NCBI GenBank assembly: GCA_019722365.1
Contig: JADFUC010001895.1
Coordinates: 930,001-994,000, forward strand
Length of the DNA stretch: 64,000 nucleotides
Source: Lithospermum erythrorhizon
Taxonomy: Eukaryota; Streptophyta; Magnoliopsida; Boraginales; Boraginaceae
Reading direction: 5' to 3'
Position numbers and translations under genes: made by a program. Below, one piece after another: positions 48,656 to 60,634 of the stretch (its first letter is position 1; each line of letters opens with the position of its first letter). The notes below the pieces were generated by a model, which made no database searches, had not been told where the DNA came from, and worked only from the letters and a program-made list of their open reading frames with translations.

Positions 48656-49963
48656 CTATTTTTTGGGTGCCAATCTTGACTTAATCTTCTCAACTTCCTT
48701 GGTTCCAACTTGGAAAGCCATAGTCAAAACATGATCAGGAACAGGAGGAGAAGCAGTAAACAATGTTGCTGCTATAGATTGAGTTCCAGGCAACTGGCTA
48801 TTGAATCCTGCAATAACAGAAGCAGGAACATCTCCATTGTTCTTCTGGAAATGGACTAATCCCCTCGGGAACGCAAACACTTCACCTTTCTTGATTTTTT
48901 TGGTAATAAGAACATTGGCAGTAGTTATGAATCCAACTTCAAGTTCACCTTCCAAGACAAACACCATCTCGGTGGCACGTGGGTGGGTGTGCGGTGGGTT
49001 TAAGCCGCCCGGGGCATAGTCAATTCTGGAGAGGGAGACACCTAAGGTGTTGAGGCCTGCGACTGTCTGAACATTTGCACCAGTTACTACTGATCCCATT
49101 GTGTTGTTGGTTGCTCTAGGCTTGGCAAGAATGTCAGAGAAGAAATCATCTGCTGAAATGTTTGTCTTGCAAGCAAATCCATTTACCTTAACAGCTGTTG
49201 CATTTTTTCATATGAAAATTTTATATTTTAGTTAAATAGCAAATAAAGAATGAAATGAAAGATAAATTATTTATTCTTGCTGGTCTCCAACTCATCGTGA
49301 TATCATTATTTGAATGAATTGCCATCAGGAATATTTCATACATACGTTGTACAAATAAAAAAAATTAGTTTTTCTTTTATGCTTTCTTTGAAGTTTGTAT
49401 TTTCATACTAGTAATGTTTCTGGATAAATACAAGAGTTAAATATTGATTTTAAGTGCAACTAAAATGAACTCATTCCAAATAAAATTAGAGGGTGAAATT
49501 AGTTCAAGTGTGAATGATTGTTGCTTAATTATGATAAAAATGAATCAAATGTAAAGTCTAGAAATTGGGTAAAAGAGTTGCTTATGCATTACATAATCTA
49601 ACCTTTCAAATATTTCACCAACTATATCACTATCATGATTTAATTTATGAGTTGGACAAAGTTGACTTGCTAGAGAATACAATAGAGAAGTCAAATGCCA
49701 TGAAAATGTAGAGAAAAAATTGATAGAGACCGAGCCAAAATATGGAGACAGAGTAATTTGAAGCTGAACAGATACAATGTTTCTTATCAAGAAATGAAGA
49801 ATAAGAAGATACAAAAGGAAGAATAGATATATATACCAGAGGAGAGATCAGCAACACAAACATCTTGAAGCATGTCTGGATCTCCACCTATAACTCTGTT
49901 GAAGCTCAAGGCTAACATGATCAACGCACTCATCATTGGCAGTAGCTTACCAAATGAAGCCAT
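48656..49963 (-). CDS. GLP: Germin-like protein (cupin), secreted
   Basis: Two exons (49837-49963 and 48656-49194) join in phase to give 221 residues, the family's usual length. A signal peptide opens it (MASFGKLLPMMSALIMLALS), followed by GGDPDMLQDVCVADLSSAVK and NGFACK, where the two cysteines of the germin disulfide lie. The cupin boxes are intact: PPHTHPRATEMVFVLEGELE holds two histidines and the glutamate, and FPRGLVHFQKNNG holds the third histidine of the manganese site. Germin-like proteins are apoplastic, often with superoxide dismutase activity, and many respond to stress. Activity cannot be read from sequence. The gene is intact. Confidence 0.94.
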
Positions 49964-50074
49964 AACGCAGGAAATTAATAAATAGGGGGGAAATAGATTC
50001 AGCTCTTTTAAAAGAAACTGAAAGTTAATAATGTATTTATGAGAGTGGATATTGGGACAGATAAAAGGGAGAGC

Positions 50075-50148
50075 TATTTATAATTGGGGCCAGAGGGGTG
50101 GAGTGGAGGATGTGTTGAGTTACTATACAAGTCTTTGGAGTGACGTCA
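50075..50148 (-). promoter_or_regulatory. GLP promoter: TATA box and TGACGTCA element
   Basis: On the reverse strand TATAAATA lies at 50082-50075, about 112 bases before the germin-like ATG. A perfect TGACGTCA palindrome (50141-50148) lies about 66 bases further upstream. TGACG sites bind TGA-type bZIP factors that act in salicylate and oxidative responses. Binding here is inferred. Confidence 0.55.
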
Positions 50149-51415
50149 AATTTGGATATTCGGACAATTTATTACAAAAGCATGCCAAGAAACTTGCCAT
50201 TTTTTTTAAGTAACAGTTTATATTATCAAACAAACATCAAACAATGATTAAGGATAATGAGTAGAATCTGATAGATAAGTTATTTACATTCACGAAAAGG
50301 AAAACAGTCTGATGCAACAGGATAAGCCAGAAGCATGCTCTGTGTCTGGCATTAAAACCGTCGGCCAAAAATAAAGTCGGGGAAAGCCTTGCTTCATCCT
50401 TCTTTGACATTGAAACCACTTGATTTTGATAATCGACTCCTCACAGCCAAGTCAAGGTTCCGACTACAGGGCCAACATTATTTCTTCAAATGCTTGATAT
50501 AGCATTATTTAACCCCGTGGTATTTGATGTAAACAACCTCCCTTAATATTATCCTGATACAAGTTTATTATTGTATTCATTAGAGATAGTTGTCAACTGG
50601 ATCTTATTTGATATAAACGAATTAAAGTTTGGTTGTCAATAGTGATACATATTAGTTAAGTTTCCCGTAATATTGTCTCGAGTGTAGTAGTCCAAATGGA
50701 CGGGGATATGATATACACTATATAAGTGCTACTTTTTTTTTTTACCAAGTTTTATTATTTTGGAAGTGTTAGGGGCAATTTTTTCTTTTTTTTCACTTTT
50801 AATTAGAAACTAAATCATTCTTAAGTTTTGATTTAAGTGATCGTCTTGAAATTTATCTTTCCATTATAAGTGATCGTTTCGTTTACCAATGTAATTTTTA
50901 AAATTTAATTTTGTATTGTCTCGTAATATTAACTTTACATTGGTTGATATCGCTTTTCTATAAGCGAAAATTGTATGATTTTCTAATAAAATCTTTTCTT
51001 ACAAAGCGTCAGATAAATTTAGGCGGAGTATTATTTATCGGAAATAAATTGAGACGGAGAGTATTATTTATCTTTGGGTGGCATGAATGTTGTCTAGCAT
51101 GTAAGTGTTTATATTAGACCATTTCAATGTTTACACCTCTTCATTTAGAGTATTAAAGTGAGGGTAGGTCGTCAAAGCCTTAAAGGTTATGAATTTGACA
51201 AAGATCCAAACATCCCTTGCTTCAACTCCAACTAAAATCTTATTCAAGCTAGAGTACATGCCTGGCGTCATAGATGACTAAGATGAGACATTCTTAAATG
51301 CAAAACTCCTCCTATATATCACCATCCGGCCAATAAAATGTGCTCCGTAAGTAACAAGATCAAAGTACAGTACAACCAAATCCACAATGGAAATGAATGG
51401 ATCCATCCAGCCAAT
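50149..51415. other. Intergenic, no gene seen
   Basis: AT-rich spacer. Fragments around 50820-51070 (AAGTGATCGT, GGCGGAGTATTATTTAT, GACGGAGAGTATTATTTAT) resemble decayed Stowaway-type MITE ends, without a definable element. Confidence 0.4.
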
Positions 51416-51563
51416 AAAACAACTGGATGGCTACTATGTTACTCAATTAAGGCTATCATTAAATAATAAATTAGATAACATTTTTGAGATGGAGAGAAGG
51501 TAAGTAGTTGTGAATTGGTGGGTTCAGGGTGCGTGAGTAACATAGTAGTCATCCAGTTGTTTT
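51416..51563. repeat. 30-bp inverted repeat (hairpin), 88-base loop
   Basis: Bases 51416-51445 (starting AAAACAACTGGATGG) are the reverse complement of 51534-51563 with one mismatch, 29 of 30. The whole foldback spans 148 bases. It could be a small MITE-like foldback element or the stem of a transcribed hairpin. No target duplication was evident. Confidence 0.8.
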
Positions 51564-52099
51564 ACCGATAAAACCGATAGAGAACCGATAAGAGTGGTAT
51601 AATTTCTCTATATCAAATAGAGTCTAAGAAACTTAGTATAAAAGACAAAAAAAAAAAAAACCCTACTCTTCTCTCATAGTCTCATACATATTTTTCTCTT
51701 AATACCAAAATGCAACCTCGCTTTCATGCGATTTTGATTGATATGAAAGGAAGGCGTTTATTAATACAACTGCTCATTGACATTGGTTATGCGGTCAATC
51801 TACGGTTTAATTACAGAATTTGAATGGAGAATCGGTTTCAGTTGCGATTTTGAGTGGAGAATCGATTTATATGTTGAAGACTTGAAGGTGATGATTTGTT
51901 GATAAACCTGAGCCTCAATTGAACCCAATTCTATTCTTTTTTTGTTGAATTTGATTAGATTTCTATGTTGAATTATATTTCAATTTGTATTTGATTTAAT
52001 GTTGAATTCGATTTGTATGTTGAATTGTTGATGAATTCGATTTATTGGGGGTTTTTTGATTTGAGATTTTTTGAATTAGGATTTTCTATTTGGGGATTT

Positions 52100-53480
52100 T
52101 TTATTGGATCCACTTTGGGCAAGTATCCGCGGTTTGTTGTGGATCGGTTCGGTCAAAAATTTATCCGATAGGTTATGGTCGGTCGGATATATGCGATGAT
52201 GCTTATCGGATGAATATCCAGGCCAGCCGATATCAGGACCGATACTTGCTTGGCTGCTCGCATTATCAGTTCGGTCAGGGTCCATTCGGTCGAGTTCAGC
52301 CAAGGCGAAGCAGGGACGATTCTTTATCGGATAGATACTCGGTCCGGTTTTTCGGTCCAGATCTCGGGTGATTCCCGGTTTATCGCTTGTGCCAGTGGCC
52401 CAATTCTAGTGATGATTAGGGTTTCGATTCAAAATCTAATAAGCAGGAAACGGCGGCCATAAAAATAATAAGGGTTCGAGGAATTAAGCCCCTGAAATTA
52501 ATTAAAGTTAAAATAAGGATTTTATATTAATTAACAGCAATTTTAAAGCAGAAATAGGGTTTCGGAGTTCTGAGGTTGAACTTAACATATCAAGGAAATA
52601 ACATGGTCGATATGTAAATGCGTTTTACCTAGAAAAAGTCTAGAATCTTCCTATTTCTTCATGAAATAGGCACCCCATATGATTAACTTGGAGGCAAAGT
52701 AATTTTCATAAAATCGTGATTCATCTTTGCCTCAGAAATAAGCGTTAAATCGTAATCCATGTGATCGTGGATCAATGAAATCGAAGCAAGCCAATCTATA
52801 TAAATCCTACTCGCCTTAGTTCGAAATCATGACCTCCTTGACCTAAAACCAACAAAAATACATTTGAAAATTTAAGCAAAATAGGCTACGAAGGTATTCA
52901 TTGAGAAAACGCTTTGAAGTTTGTTGGCACCGGTGAAACCACCACAAAATTACACCGTAAACATTCAAATCTTGACAGCTAAATAGGCGCCTAAATTGAA
53001 AGAGCAGAAGTAAAAGAGAACACAAAAATCATCAACTTAACTTTACCAAATAATAGGAGACCTAATTGAAAGGCTGGGTTGAATTACTACAACGTAGTAA
53101 TTTCGAGGATCAAACTCACAAGCGTGAGAATACAATCGATTCGGATCTACATGAATCCAGATCCTTGAGATTAATTTCTTAAGACCCCGGTAAATCTGAG
53201 GCAAGATATAGGCTGCGTAGCCTAAACACAGCTTGTCAAAGAAGCTCTGAGAGTAAAAGGCTGCTTTAAGGCACCCTCTTGGCGATAACAAACATATCCA
53301 GCCTTGAATGGCGCTGAAGATTAGGAGGTAGGCTGTTGAGCACGAACTCGATCCGGTATGCGGGATAAAGCGCTAAGGCACCCAAGGTAGTGCCGCGTCA
53401 AATTGAAGTCACGGTCCGCGGCTTAAGTTCAAAAGTCGAATCGAGTCCTGAGCAATACGGGATCAAAGTTCTTTATGGCG
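52100..53480. other. GC-richer repeat debris with a possible tRNA-Asp-type primer site
   Basis: The segment 52100-52470 is rich in CGG/CGAT phrases (TCGGTC repeated) and codes for nothing recognised. At 53476-53495 TGGCGCTGATGTTGGAGAAA resembles, with about five transitions or changes, the TGGCGCCGTTGCCGGGGAAA primer site of Athila/Tat gypsy elements. The sequence before it would then be LTR. This is tentative. Confidence 0.3.
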
Positions 53481-53489
53481 CTGATGTTG

Positions 53490-54410
53490 GAGAAAATTAT
53501 GCAGAAACTTTGTTCGTAATAAAAATAAACAAATACGGCAATATCGAATAAATGTATATAAGCGAATTACAATAAAATACGCCTATACATATATGTATAA
53601 AGCAGTACTTACATATAGCGAAAATCACAACTTAATCTTTCCACGAAGCCTCCTTTGAATTCCTAGCGATAGCGTCGAAAATGATTCCTCGGTTAGTCCG
53701 CACGAAGTGGTTGAATCATGATTGGGTGCATTTAGAATCTTACGAGCGGTGGAGAGCAAAATCAAATCCAAGCTTGACTCGATTTTGCTATGGAGAAAAG
53801 GGAGGCACGAGGAAGGGAGGAGGAGAAAGATGATTATTTTGTTTTCGTCTTTTCTCTTCTTTTTATATAGCCCGTTCCTATTTAGCGAATAACTCGTGAT
53901 TAGCCCAACGGTAAAATTTCGTTAAAGCGGATTAATAAAGCGAATGTCGGCGGTAAGTAACTATGAAGTTACTAATGAACTATTTAATTGATTAGGTTTT
54001 TGTCTGAATTTGAATTTTTCGTTATGGGTATAGAAACTGCCGATTAGATTATACCGTTGGTTGATCGACTCCCGATTTAACGATCTAGATTTAATTCCAT
54101 ACGTGGAATATAAGCTCGGCGTCGTTGTGTGTGGTATTGTGACATACGGGCTCGGATAATATTAGTCGTATAATAATATAATAATAATTGGCCAATTTAT
54201 GATTGTGCTCGGTTATGCGTAGGATCTGTGATCGACATAACCACTTGATATTATCGATGCGTTCCATTTTAGTAATTCTGATTCTTATTATTGAGCAAAC
54301 TTAGTTTGAAGTAATCTCGTTCTTAAAACTAGTAAATGAATTTATTCTGGCTCAAATTGTCATGACAGCGTAATTATAGAAATCAAAATACTACGATTTC
54401 CAACTGGAAA
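53490..54410 (+). repeat. Interspersed ~1-kb block, copy B
   Basis: This is the diverged partner of 36640-37745, in the same orientation. It begins around GCAGAAACTTTGTTC, contains CGAAGCCTCCTTTGAATTC, and ends around ACTACGATTTCCAAC. It has no open frame. Divergence is high, with many CG to TG/CA differences, indicating an old family. Confidence 0.6.
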
Positions 54411-57300
54411 AGGACCGTATCGAGTCGAGGAGGCCCAGAGGTCAAAGGGGTAAGTCTTTACAATAAAGATACAGGATCATGTGAGTCACAATTTCAGAAC
54501 TTGGGATCGTATAAAGGGTCTGAGAATCAGCGGGGATCGTGGCCGTGGTCGACCGCAGATCCGGTACTCGTTGGGGCCTTTTAAGTAATTTCGAGGGCTT
54601 CAATCCGTCCACGAGTCTTGGCGATTTGCTTGATCTGTTTGAGAGAACGATAGATTGATAGTCGGGCGCTGTCGAACTGGGCCCGTTTGGGCTATTCGGA
54701 GGCTTGGCAGTTAGCCGGATTCGGGCAGGTCCAGGGGCCCCAAAGCCCGTGAGCGGACCGTGGTTCGTTTATTGCTCGAGGTGAGATGGGGTCGAGTTTA
54801 GGCCCCGAGCCACTGATGCGGGTTTGAGCCCGCTTTTATGATGCCGCTCGTCAGGTTTGAGGCCGCGGGCCCGGTAATAAATGGTACCCGTTTATATCTT
54901 TACGGGGCCACGTTTGAAATACACATGTGTAAATTCCTATTTTTAAAATGGCAGGCGTTTCCCTGAAGCATTTTCACAGATTTCTGTGCGAAAAGTTACA
55001 AAATGCTCGAGCCGTAGAGCGAAATAACATTTAAACACTAAAAATCCATAAAATAACATGAAATCCAAAAGCATAAACACCGTAGTTCAAACGAAATGAA
55101 AAATATAATGACATCATAGTTCATTGACAGAAAAAAATACCATCAAAAATGATCATTTGTTCAAAAGTTTAGCAAATACATTATCATAAAAGAAAAACAT
55201 AATCATTTTTGTGTTTAACCCGTTCGTAACTTAACCTTTGCGCGGTGGAGGTGGTGGTGGTGGTCCGCAAATACTCACGGATCTTCCCAATTTGTTGTAT
55301 CTTTCCGCGTATGCATCGTTTCGAGGAATGTATTAGCTCCGACAATTGTCGTCGATCATGGATGAAATAGAAGGAAGTCGATGACCACTTCTACTCACTG
55401 CTTGTCGAGGTGGAATCGTGGCAATTTCCCATAGATTACAGGTCTCTCAGCGAAATCCGGCCCGGAGGCAATGAGCGATCGCAACCACTGAATTTCCATA
55501 GCGTCATCGATACATCCTCAGGTGTTCAAAATATCCCATTTCGAATACAAGTTATCATTCCACTTATACAATCCTTGGTTAATAAATGAGCTATCTTAGA
55601 GTAAGCGGTAACGAAACCCAAGCACTGAATATAGAATTATTTTGTAATTCTGACAAGTGAGAGAGATTATCGTAATAAATAAGCTACATTCCTTTTTTTT
55701 TTATAAGCCATATGTTAAGCATCGTAGCAGGGGATATTGTGAGGAGACTTATTGGTGCCCGTATAAAGAACATCACGAATAACTAAAGTTAGATGCTTGA
55801 TTGTTGGTAGAGCAATAGTATACTACTCCCGCGATCACCAAAGGCTAAACCTGAGCCATTGAATTAGTCTTATAAGCCAATTTGAGATTCTGCCATAATG
55901 TCCATTGTTTAAATAGTTAGCACAATCTAGCATATCAACCTTGACCAATTCCACGGACCACGTCTCTGGGATGTCGTGGCCTCCATACATTTTCATTCTT
56001 AAACACTACAACGAATCATTGGGCGTAATAATAGACCAGGGACTAAAATTAACAACGAAATAAAAGCGACATTCGATGTAAATTACACAAGATTCATAAA
56101 ATTGTTTAACCATATCGAGATACCAACTACAATGAAATTGAGTAACGAAAGTAAGCTTTTGAAATTCTAATAGTTGACGATAAGCGGTGCAGTATTAAGT
56201 ATATCGGCGTCGAATCGTCCAGGCTTGAAGATTACAGGTTTTTGTTTATCCGGTTGAGAGTTATCAATTACAACCGCATTTTGTTGCTCCTCTCCAATCA
56301 CATTTTGTTGCTCCTCTCGTGCCCTTGCTCTTCGATTTCTTGGGCCTCTATGAACATCCTCTTGTTGTTGTTGACTATGTTGAGATGCATTCCTCTTTTC
56401 TTTGGAGCCATTTTGATGTTAGAAAATAAAAGAGTAATTAAAAATAAATAAACACTAAATATATGTTAGATAATAATTTGAAGATGATTAATAGTTGATA
56501 TGATGAGGAATTGAAATTTGGTTTGAAAGAATTTGGGTTTGAAAGATGAGAAATTGTATTATTGTGTTAAATGGACTACCATCCTTCAAAAGGCTAGGAG
56601 CCCAGGACTGGAGTGCCAACCTCGGAACAATGCTTTTGGGCTGGACTAAAACTACCTATTTGGAAATCAGGAAATGTGTTAAAAAATTGAAATACCCATG
56701 ACACAATACAAAATGAAACAAAATTTATCTCAAATCCCAGAAAATAAAGTATCTATTCATCTTCAATAGAGTGACATAAGAATGTCAATATCCAAATACA
56801 ATAAATTTAAAGCCTAGACACATCTTATTCGATGCTATCAATGTCTAAGCCTAGTCCATAAGACAAGTCTAGACTTCTTAATAAACTTGTCTATCGAACC
56901 GGGCCTGCCTGGCCTAACCCTTAAGACTCGAGCTGGCAGGGCCGTATCATATGTTTGAGGGCTAGGAGTCTCACTTTATGGCTTAGGAAGATTGACCCGT
57001 TAGGGAGTTGCAGCACTTAATTCGGCCGTAACCGCTTTTTAAAGGGTAGAGGTGGGCGCTAACGGTATACGTTAATATTAAAGAGATGCGTTGTAGCAGT
57101 GCAGGCGCCGAGCTGGGCGGGCCAGAATCTTAGAATTTTGGATGAGAACAGCCAAGACTGCTTTGGGCCCAATCCTTTGGCCCCGTCTCACTTCTTAACG
57201 GACCGGAGGCCTAATGATCCGGGGCCGAATTTGAACCGAATAGATGGGCTGGACTTAGGACAAGCCCACATAAAAGCCGCATACTTTTCTGTTTATTAGG
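54411..57300. other. Repeat-derived, mostly non-coding
   Basis: The segment 54420-54900 is GC-rich (GGGGCCCCAAAGCCCG and similar) with no recognised family. On the reverse strand, 55230-56415 contains broken protein-like pieces (MAPKKRGM..., VIYGKLPRFHLDKQ, GGHDIPETWSVELVKVD) separated by stops. They may be a dead transposon or gene that I cannot identify. The segment 56880-57290 is another GC-rich non-coding patch. Confidence 0.35.
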
Positions 57301-58132
57301 TTATTTTCTTTTTAGAATGATAAATCCAAGCGTTATACGTACATCTTGTTTTTTATTTTTTGTATAGAATAGTTCACTTGTAATTTGTAACAATATATTT
57401 ATCAAGTTGGGACTTGGAAAACTCACTATTTACTTGACTTGTTAATTTATGATGGTATTGCTTTAATGCTTCCACCGAAAATATCATGATTGATTTTATG
57501 TACGATAATATATTGAAGGGGATATATATACTTATATATTTTCTTCCTTTTATATTTGACTCGATTATAGAACATTTTTCACAATGTGAAAGGACAAGGC
57601 TTTACCACCTAATAACGTTTATCGCATCTTCAATATTGTTAGGGGTATCTTAGTAGCCAAGTAGTTGCTCCATCGTTGTATCGACCATATTGATAATGTA
57701 ATTGTACTGTACGGCCACACATAAAATGACACGGTCATCCCCATTTCATAAGAAGATTCCTATCTCAGTTTACACTTTTAATCTCCACTGGTCATTGACT
57801 ACATACTTAAATGGGTCAACTCTGATACAATACATTATACATACATCCACCATCATCAACTACTATTGCTGGACTACTTCATTCTAATAGAACGACTATT
57901 TTACTCCCTCCATTGTTTTCAGATGACATTTTTTTGTTCAATAAAGTAGTCAATATACTTTTTAAAACCACAATTCCTACAAATAATTTTGAATAATTTC
58001 TAACAAAATATTCATATCATTAAATTATTGACATCGGACACTTATAAATAATAAATAAGTAATAATCCCTTAACCCCAAAACGGTTGTCCAATATCTATC
58101 GGTTAAATTAAAATAAACATGATATTTTTTCT
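57301..58132. other. AT-rich upstream region of the HIPP gene
   Basis: ACTCCCTCCATTGTTTTCAG at 57903 resembles a Stowaway end, without a clear partner. No gene is seen. Confidence 0.4.
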
Positions 58133-58244
58133 TCAATAATTAGCTTACTTTTCATCTCTAATGTGGTTGGCACGGCAGGCTTAATAATTCAATAATTAGC
58201 TTACTTTTCATCTCTAATGTGGTTGGCATGGCAGGCTTAATAAG
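58133..58244 (+). repeat. 56-bp tandem duplication in the HIPP promoter
   Basis: Two adjacent copies (58133-58188 and 58189-58244) are nearly identical. Both carry AATGTGGTTGGCA(C/T)GGCAGG and CTTACTTTTCATC. They sit just upstream of a TATATAAG box (58261-58268), about 120 bases before the start codon. Confidence 0.85.
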
Positions 58245-58382
58245 TCAATGCAGGGGATGGTATATAAGAACATACATATCTACAACAACATATCATGAAA
58301 ATCTAATCATCAACCATAATCCATAATAGTAGACACAGCTCTCAAACTCTCATCATATATATAGCTCAACAATCGTGCACCC

Positions 58383-60634
58383 ATGAAGGTAACTAGTGAT
58401 TTCCACTATTTGTTTCACATAATATTCTCATCTATTTTCTTATTATTATGTAAACTCGCCAAATGGGTCTATATTTATTTGGAATTTGCATAAAATTATA
58501 TTTTCATGCACCGTTCAAGTACATTTAGGGTCTAATATTCTCTAGAATTTTCATGGTATCAAAGAACACTTGGCAAGCCAGTTGGTTGATCATCATACAA
58601 AAACTACCCGCTGGACCACTAATATAATTTTTTTTTATTTCCTCAATTTTGGTTTGGTCATTCACGAAATCCTGTTCTTTTCATAAGTTTTTGTTTGTTT
58701 GTTTTTTTATCTTTATTTGTAAGTTTTCAACTTACGAAGTTTATGAGTATAATTTAGACCCAGGCGAGATCTTGATTAGGTTATATATTGTCAAAGGAAT
58801 AAGTTAAATTTGCTTCTTCCTTTATATATATGTGATGCCGGTTGCATGATGTTTGGTTCCTATGGACTTTGAAGTCATGGATTAATATTATGATATTCAA
58901 ATTTGGTTTTGATTTTTTCTACGGTTGATTTATTTTACTTCGCGTTGAAGTAGAATTTTGTGCATCTAGCACTTGTATGGTATGAGTTGGGTTCGATAAG
59001 AATGACGTTAAGATTGTCACGTGTTTGGCAGTCAGAAAGAAAAGAGCGGATTATAGATTGGGTTTGATATTGAAAAGTTCGAAAAGAAAGGCGTTAAAAT
59101 TAATGCTTAAAATGCGAACGTTGAAAGAATGATGTTCTGACGACTATTGACGGATGATTCACGCACTTGAATTGATGCGGCGAGTCTATGCAGCGTTGAT
59201 GCGGATGAAGAACTTTTACACATATTTTAGAAGATTATTTAAAATCAAATTTGAGTTTCGATTATGTTATTTTTGATCGGGCATTCGTTGTTAAATGCTT
59301 TCCATTTGAGGGAGGAGTGTTAGGGTTATGATAACAATGGTAATGTCGTTAGCACAAGAGAGTGAATCCGAAGATATTTGGTATATTTATATTTATTAGG
59401 GTTTAAGTTTTAAGATTGATTGGTCTATATATATGGACATTTTATATTGTAATAATATAACAATTATTATCAATAAAATATTTCTCTAGAATTTATCAAT
59501 ATTTTATGTAATTCTTTGATTTTATATTTAGAGTTCAATAGCCAACTTTCCGTCAACATTTAGATGTTCCATCCAATTTAGGAACCATTTCTCAACTTTA
59601 TGGGTAATATTTGGGACCAATGGGCAACCTTGGAATTCTGTCAACATGTAATGCTCTAAGTTAAGTGACGGTTTTTTTGGGTATACCGATGCAGTCCCGA
59701 TGCGATTTATTGTTTAGCGTCGGTATCTAGCATTACTTATTTTTTAGTAGTGGAATTATTTGGTCACTATCTAGGACCATTTCAACAATTAGTTCATTTT
59801 TTTTAAAAATCAAAATAAGACTTACAATATTGTTAATTCAACAATCATATGTTTATTCATCCTTGCTCATTTTGCATTGTTTCTTCATGTTTAAAACTAC
59901 TAAGTCGAAACAATTTTTGAATCAATAATAGCTATACGTTGTCTCATTTATAAACAGAAAACAGAACTGAAAATCGATAGCATTCATGATCAGAAGGTGA
60001 AGACTAAGGTACTGAAAGTAATCAGCAAACTTACAGGTATACACTATTATCTTTAACTACATCATACTTTTAAGGTATTATAATAAGGGAGAAGAGAAAA
60101 AAATGAAAACCGACGTCAAAACATTAAACATACACTCTCTTTGCCACATTCCCTTATTTGTCACAATCCGTTAAAATCTTGACATGTGTATTATTTATTT
60201 TAAGAAATAATTCAAAAATGAAAAATAAAATTTGTCTCCCGATCATAACGAAGAGTGAAAAAAGTATACATATGATCCGGACTCCAAATTGTGTAGGTGT
60301 TGATAATATATCAGTGGACGGACAGAAGAGGATAGTAACCATTGTAGGGGATGTTGATCCTATAAAACTCGTCTCTAAAATCAGGAAGATTGCAGACTGT
60401 GTTGAAGTTGTGACTGTTGGACCACCTAAGAAACCTGATGAGAAAAAACCTGATGAGAAGAAACCTGATGAGAAGAAACCTTGTTCTTACTGCAACCAAC
60501 TTAGTTGCTGTTGCATAGCAACACTACCATCATCTTGCATTCAGCCACAAGCAAGATGTTCTTGCAGACAATGCCAGCTTGTTGCAGTTTGTGTTTCTGA
60601 CTATGATAGCCCTGGTCCCTGTACAATCGTTTAA
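58383..60634 (+). CDS. Heavy-metal-associated isoprenylated plant protein (HIPP-like)
   Basis: Three exons (58383-58388, 59958-60036 and 60297-60634) join in phase to give 140 residues. The six-base first exon (Met-Lys) is typical of this family. Residues 1-70 form an HMA fold: KKTELKIDSIHDQKVKTKVL, then GVDNISVDGQKRIVTIVGDV. The CxxC metal site is absent. A Pro/Lys linker repeats PDEKK three times. The tail has ten cysteines (CSYC, SCCC, CSCRQC) and ends CTIV, a CaaX prenylation box. HIPPs are membrane-attached and linked to metal or stress responses. Intron 1 is unusually long (about 1.57 kb) and contains a copia-like LTR relic. The gene looks intact. Confidence 0.85.
59305..59498 (+). mobile_element. 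Copia-like 3' LTR remnant in HIPP intron 1
   Basis: A purine tract (TTTGAGGGAGGAG, 59305-59317) is followed by TGTTAGGGTTATG. The next ~180 bases include TATATATATGG (TATA) and ATCAATAAAATATT (polyadenylation-like), ending near TTTATCA at 59498. This is the arrangement at the 3' end of plant Ty1/copia elements. No reverse transcriptase or second LTR is visible, so it is a remnant. The right edge is approximate. Confidence 0.55.

Noticed and set aside
52090..52371. 93-residue frame rich in Arg/Gly/Tyr
   Set aside because: Composition follows repeated CGGTC/CGGAT phrases, both strands are open, and no domain is visible.
36360..57300. A novel defence or gene-cluster system in the repeat-rich half
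   Set aside because: All sizeable coding signals there are retroelement debris or single ordinary plant genes; no co-directional set of unknown genes is present.
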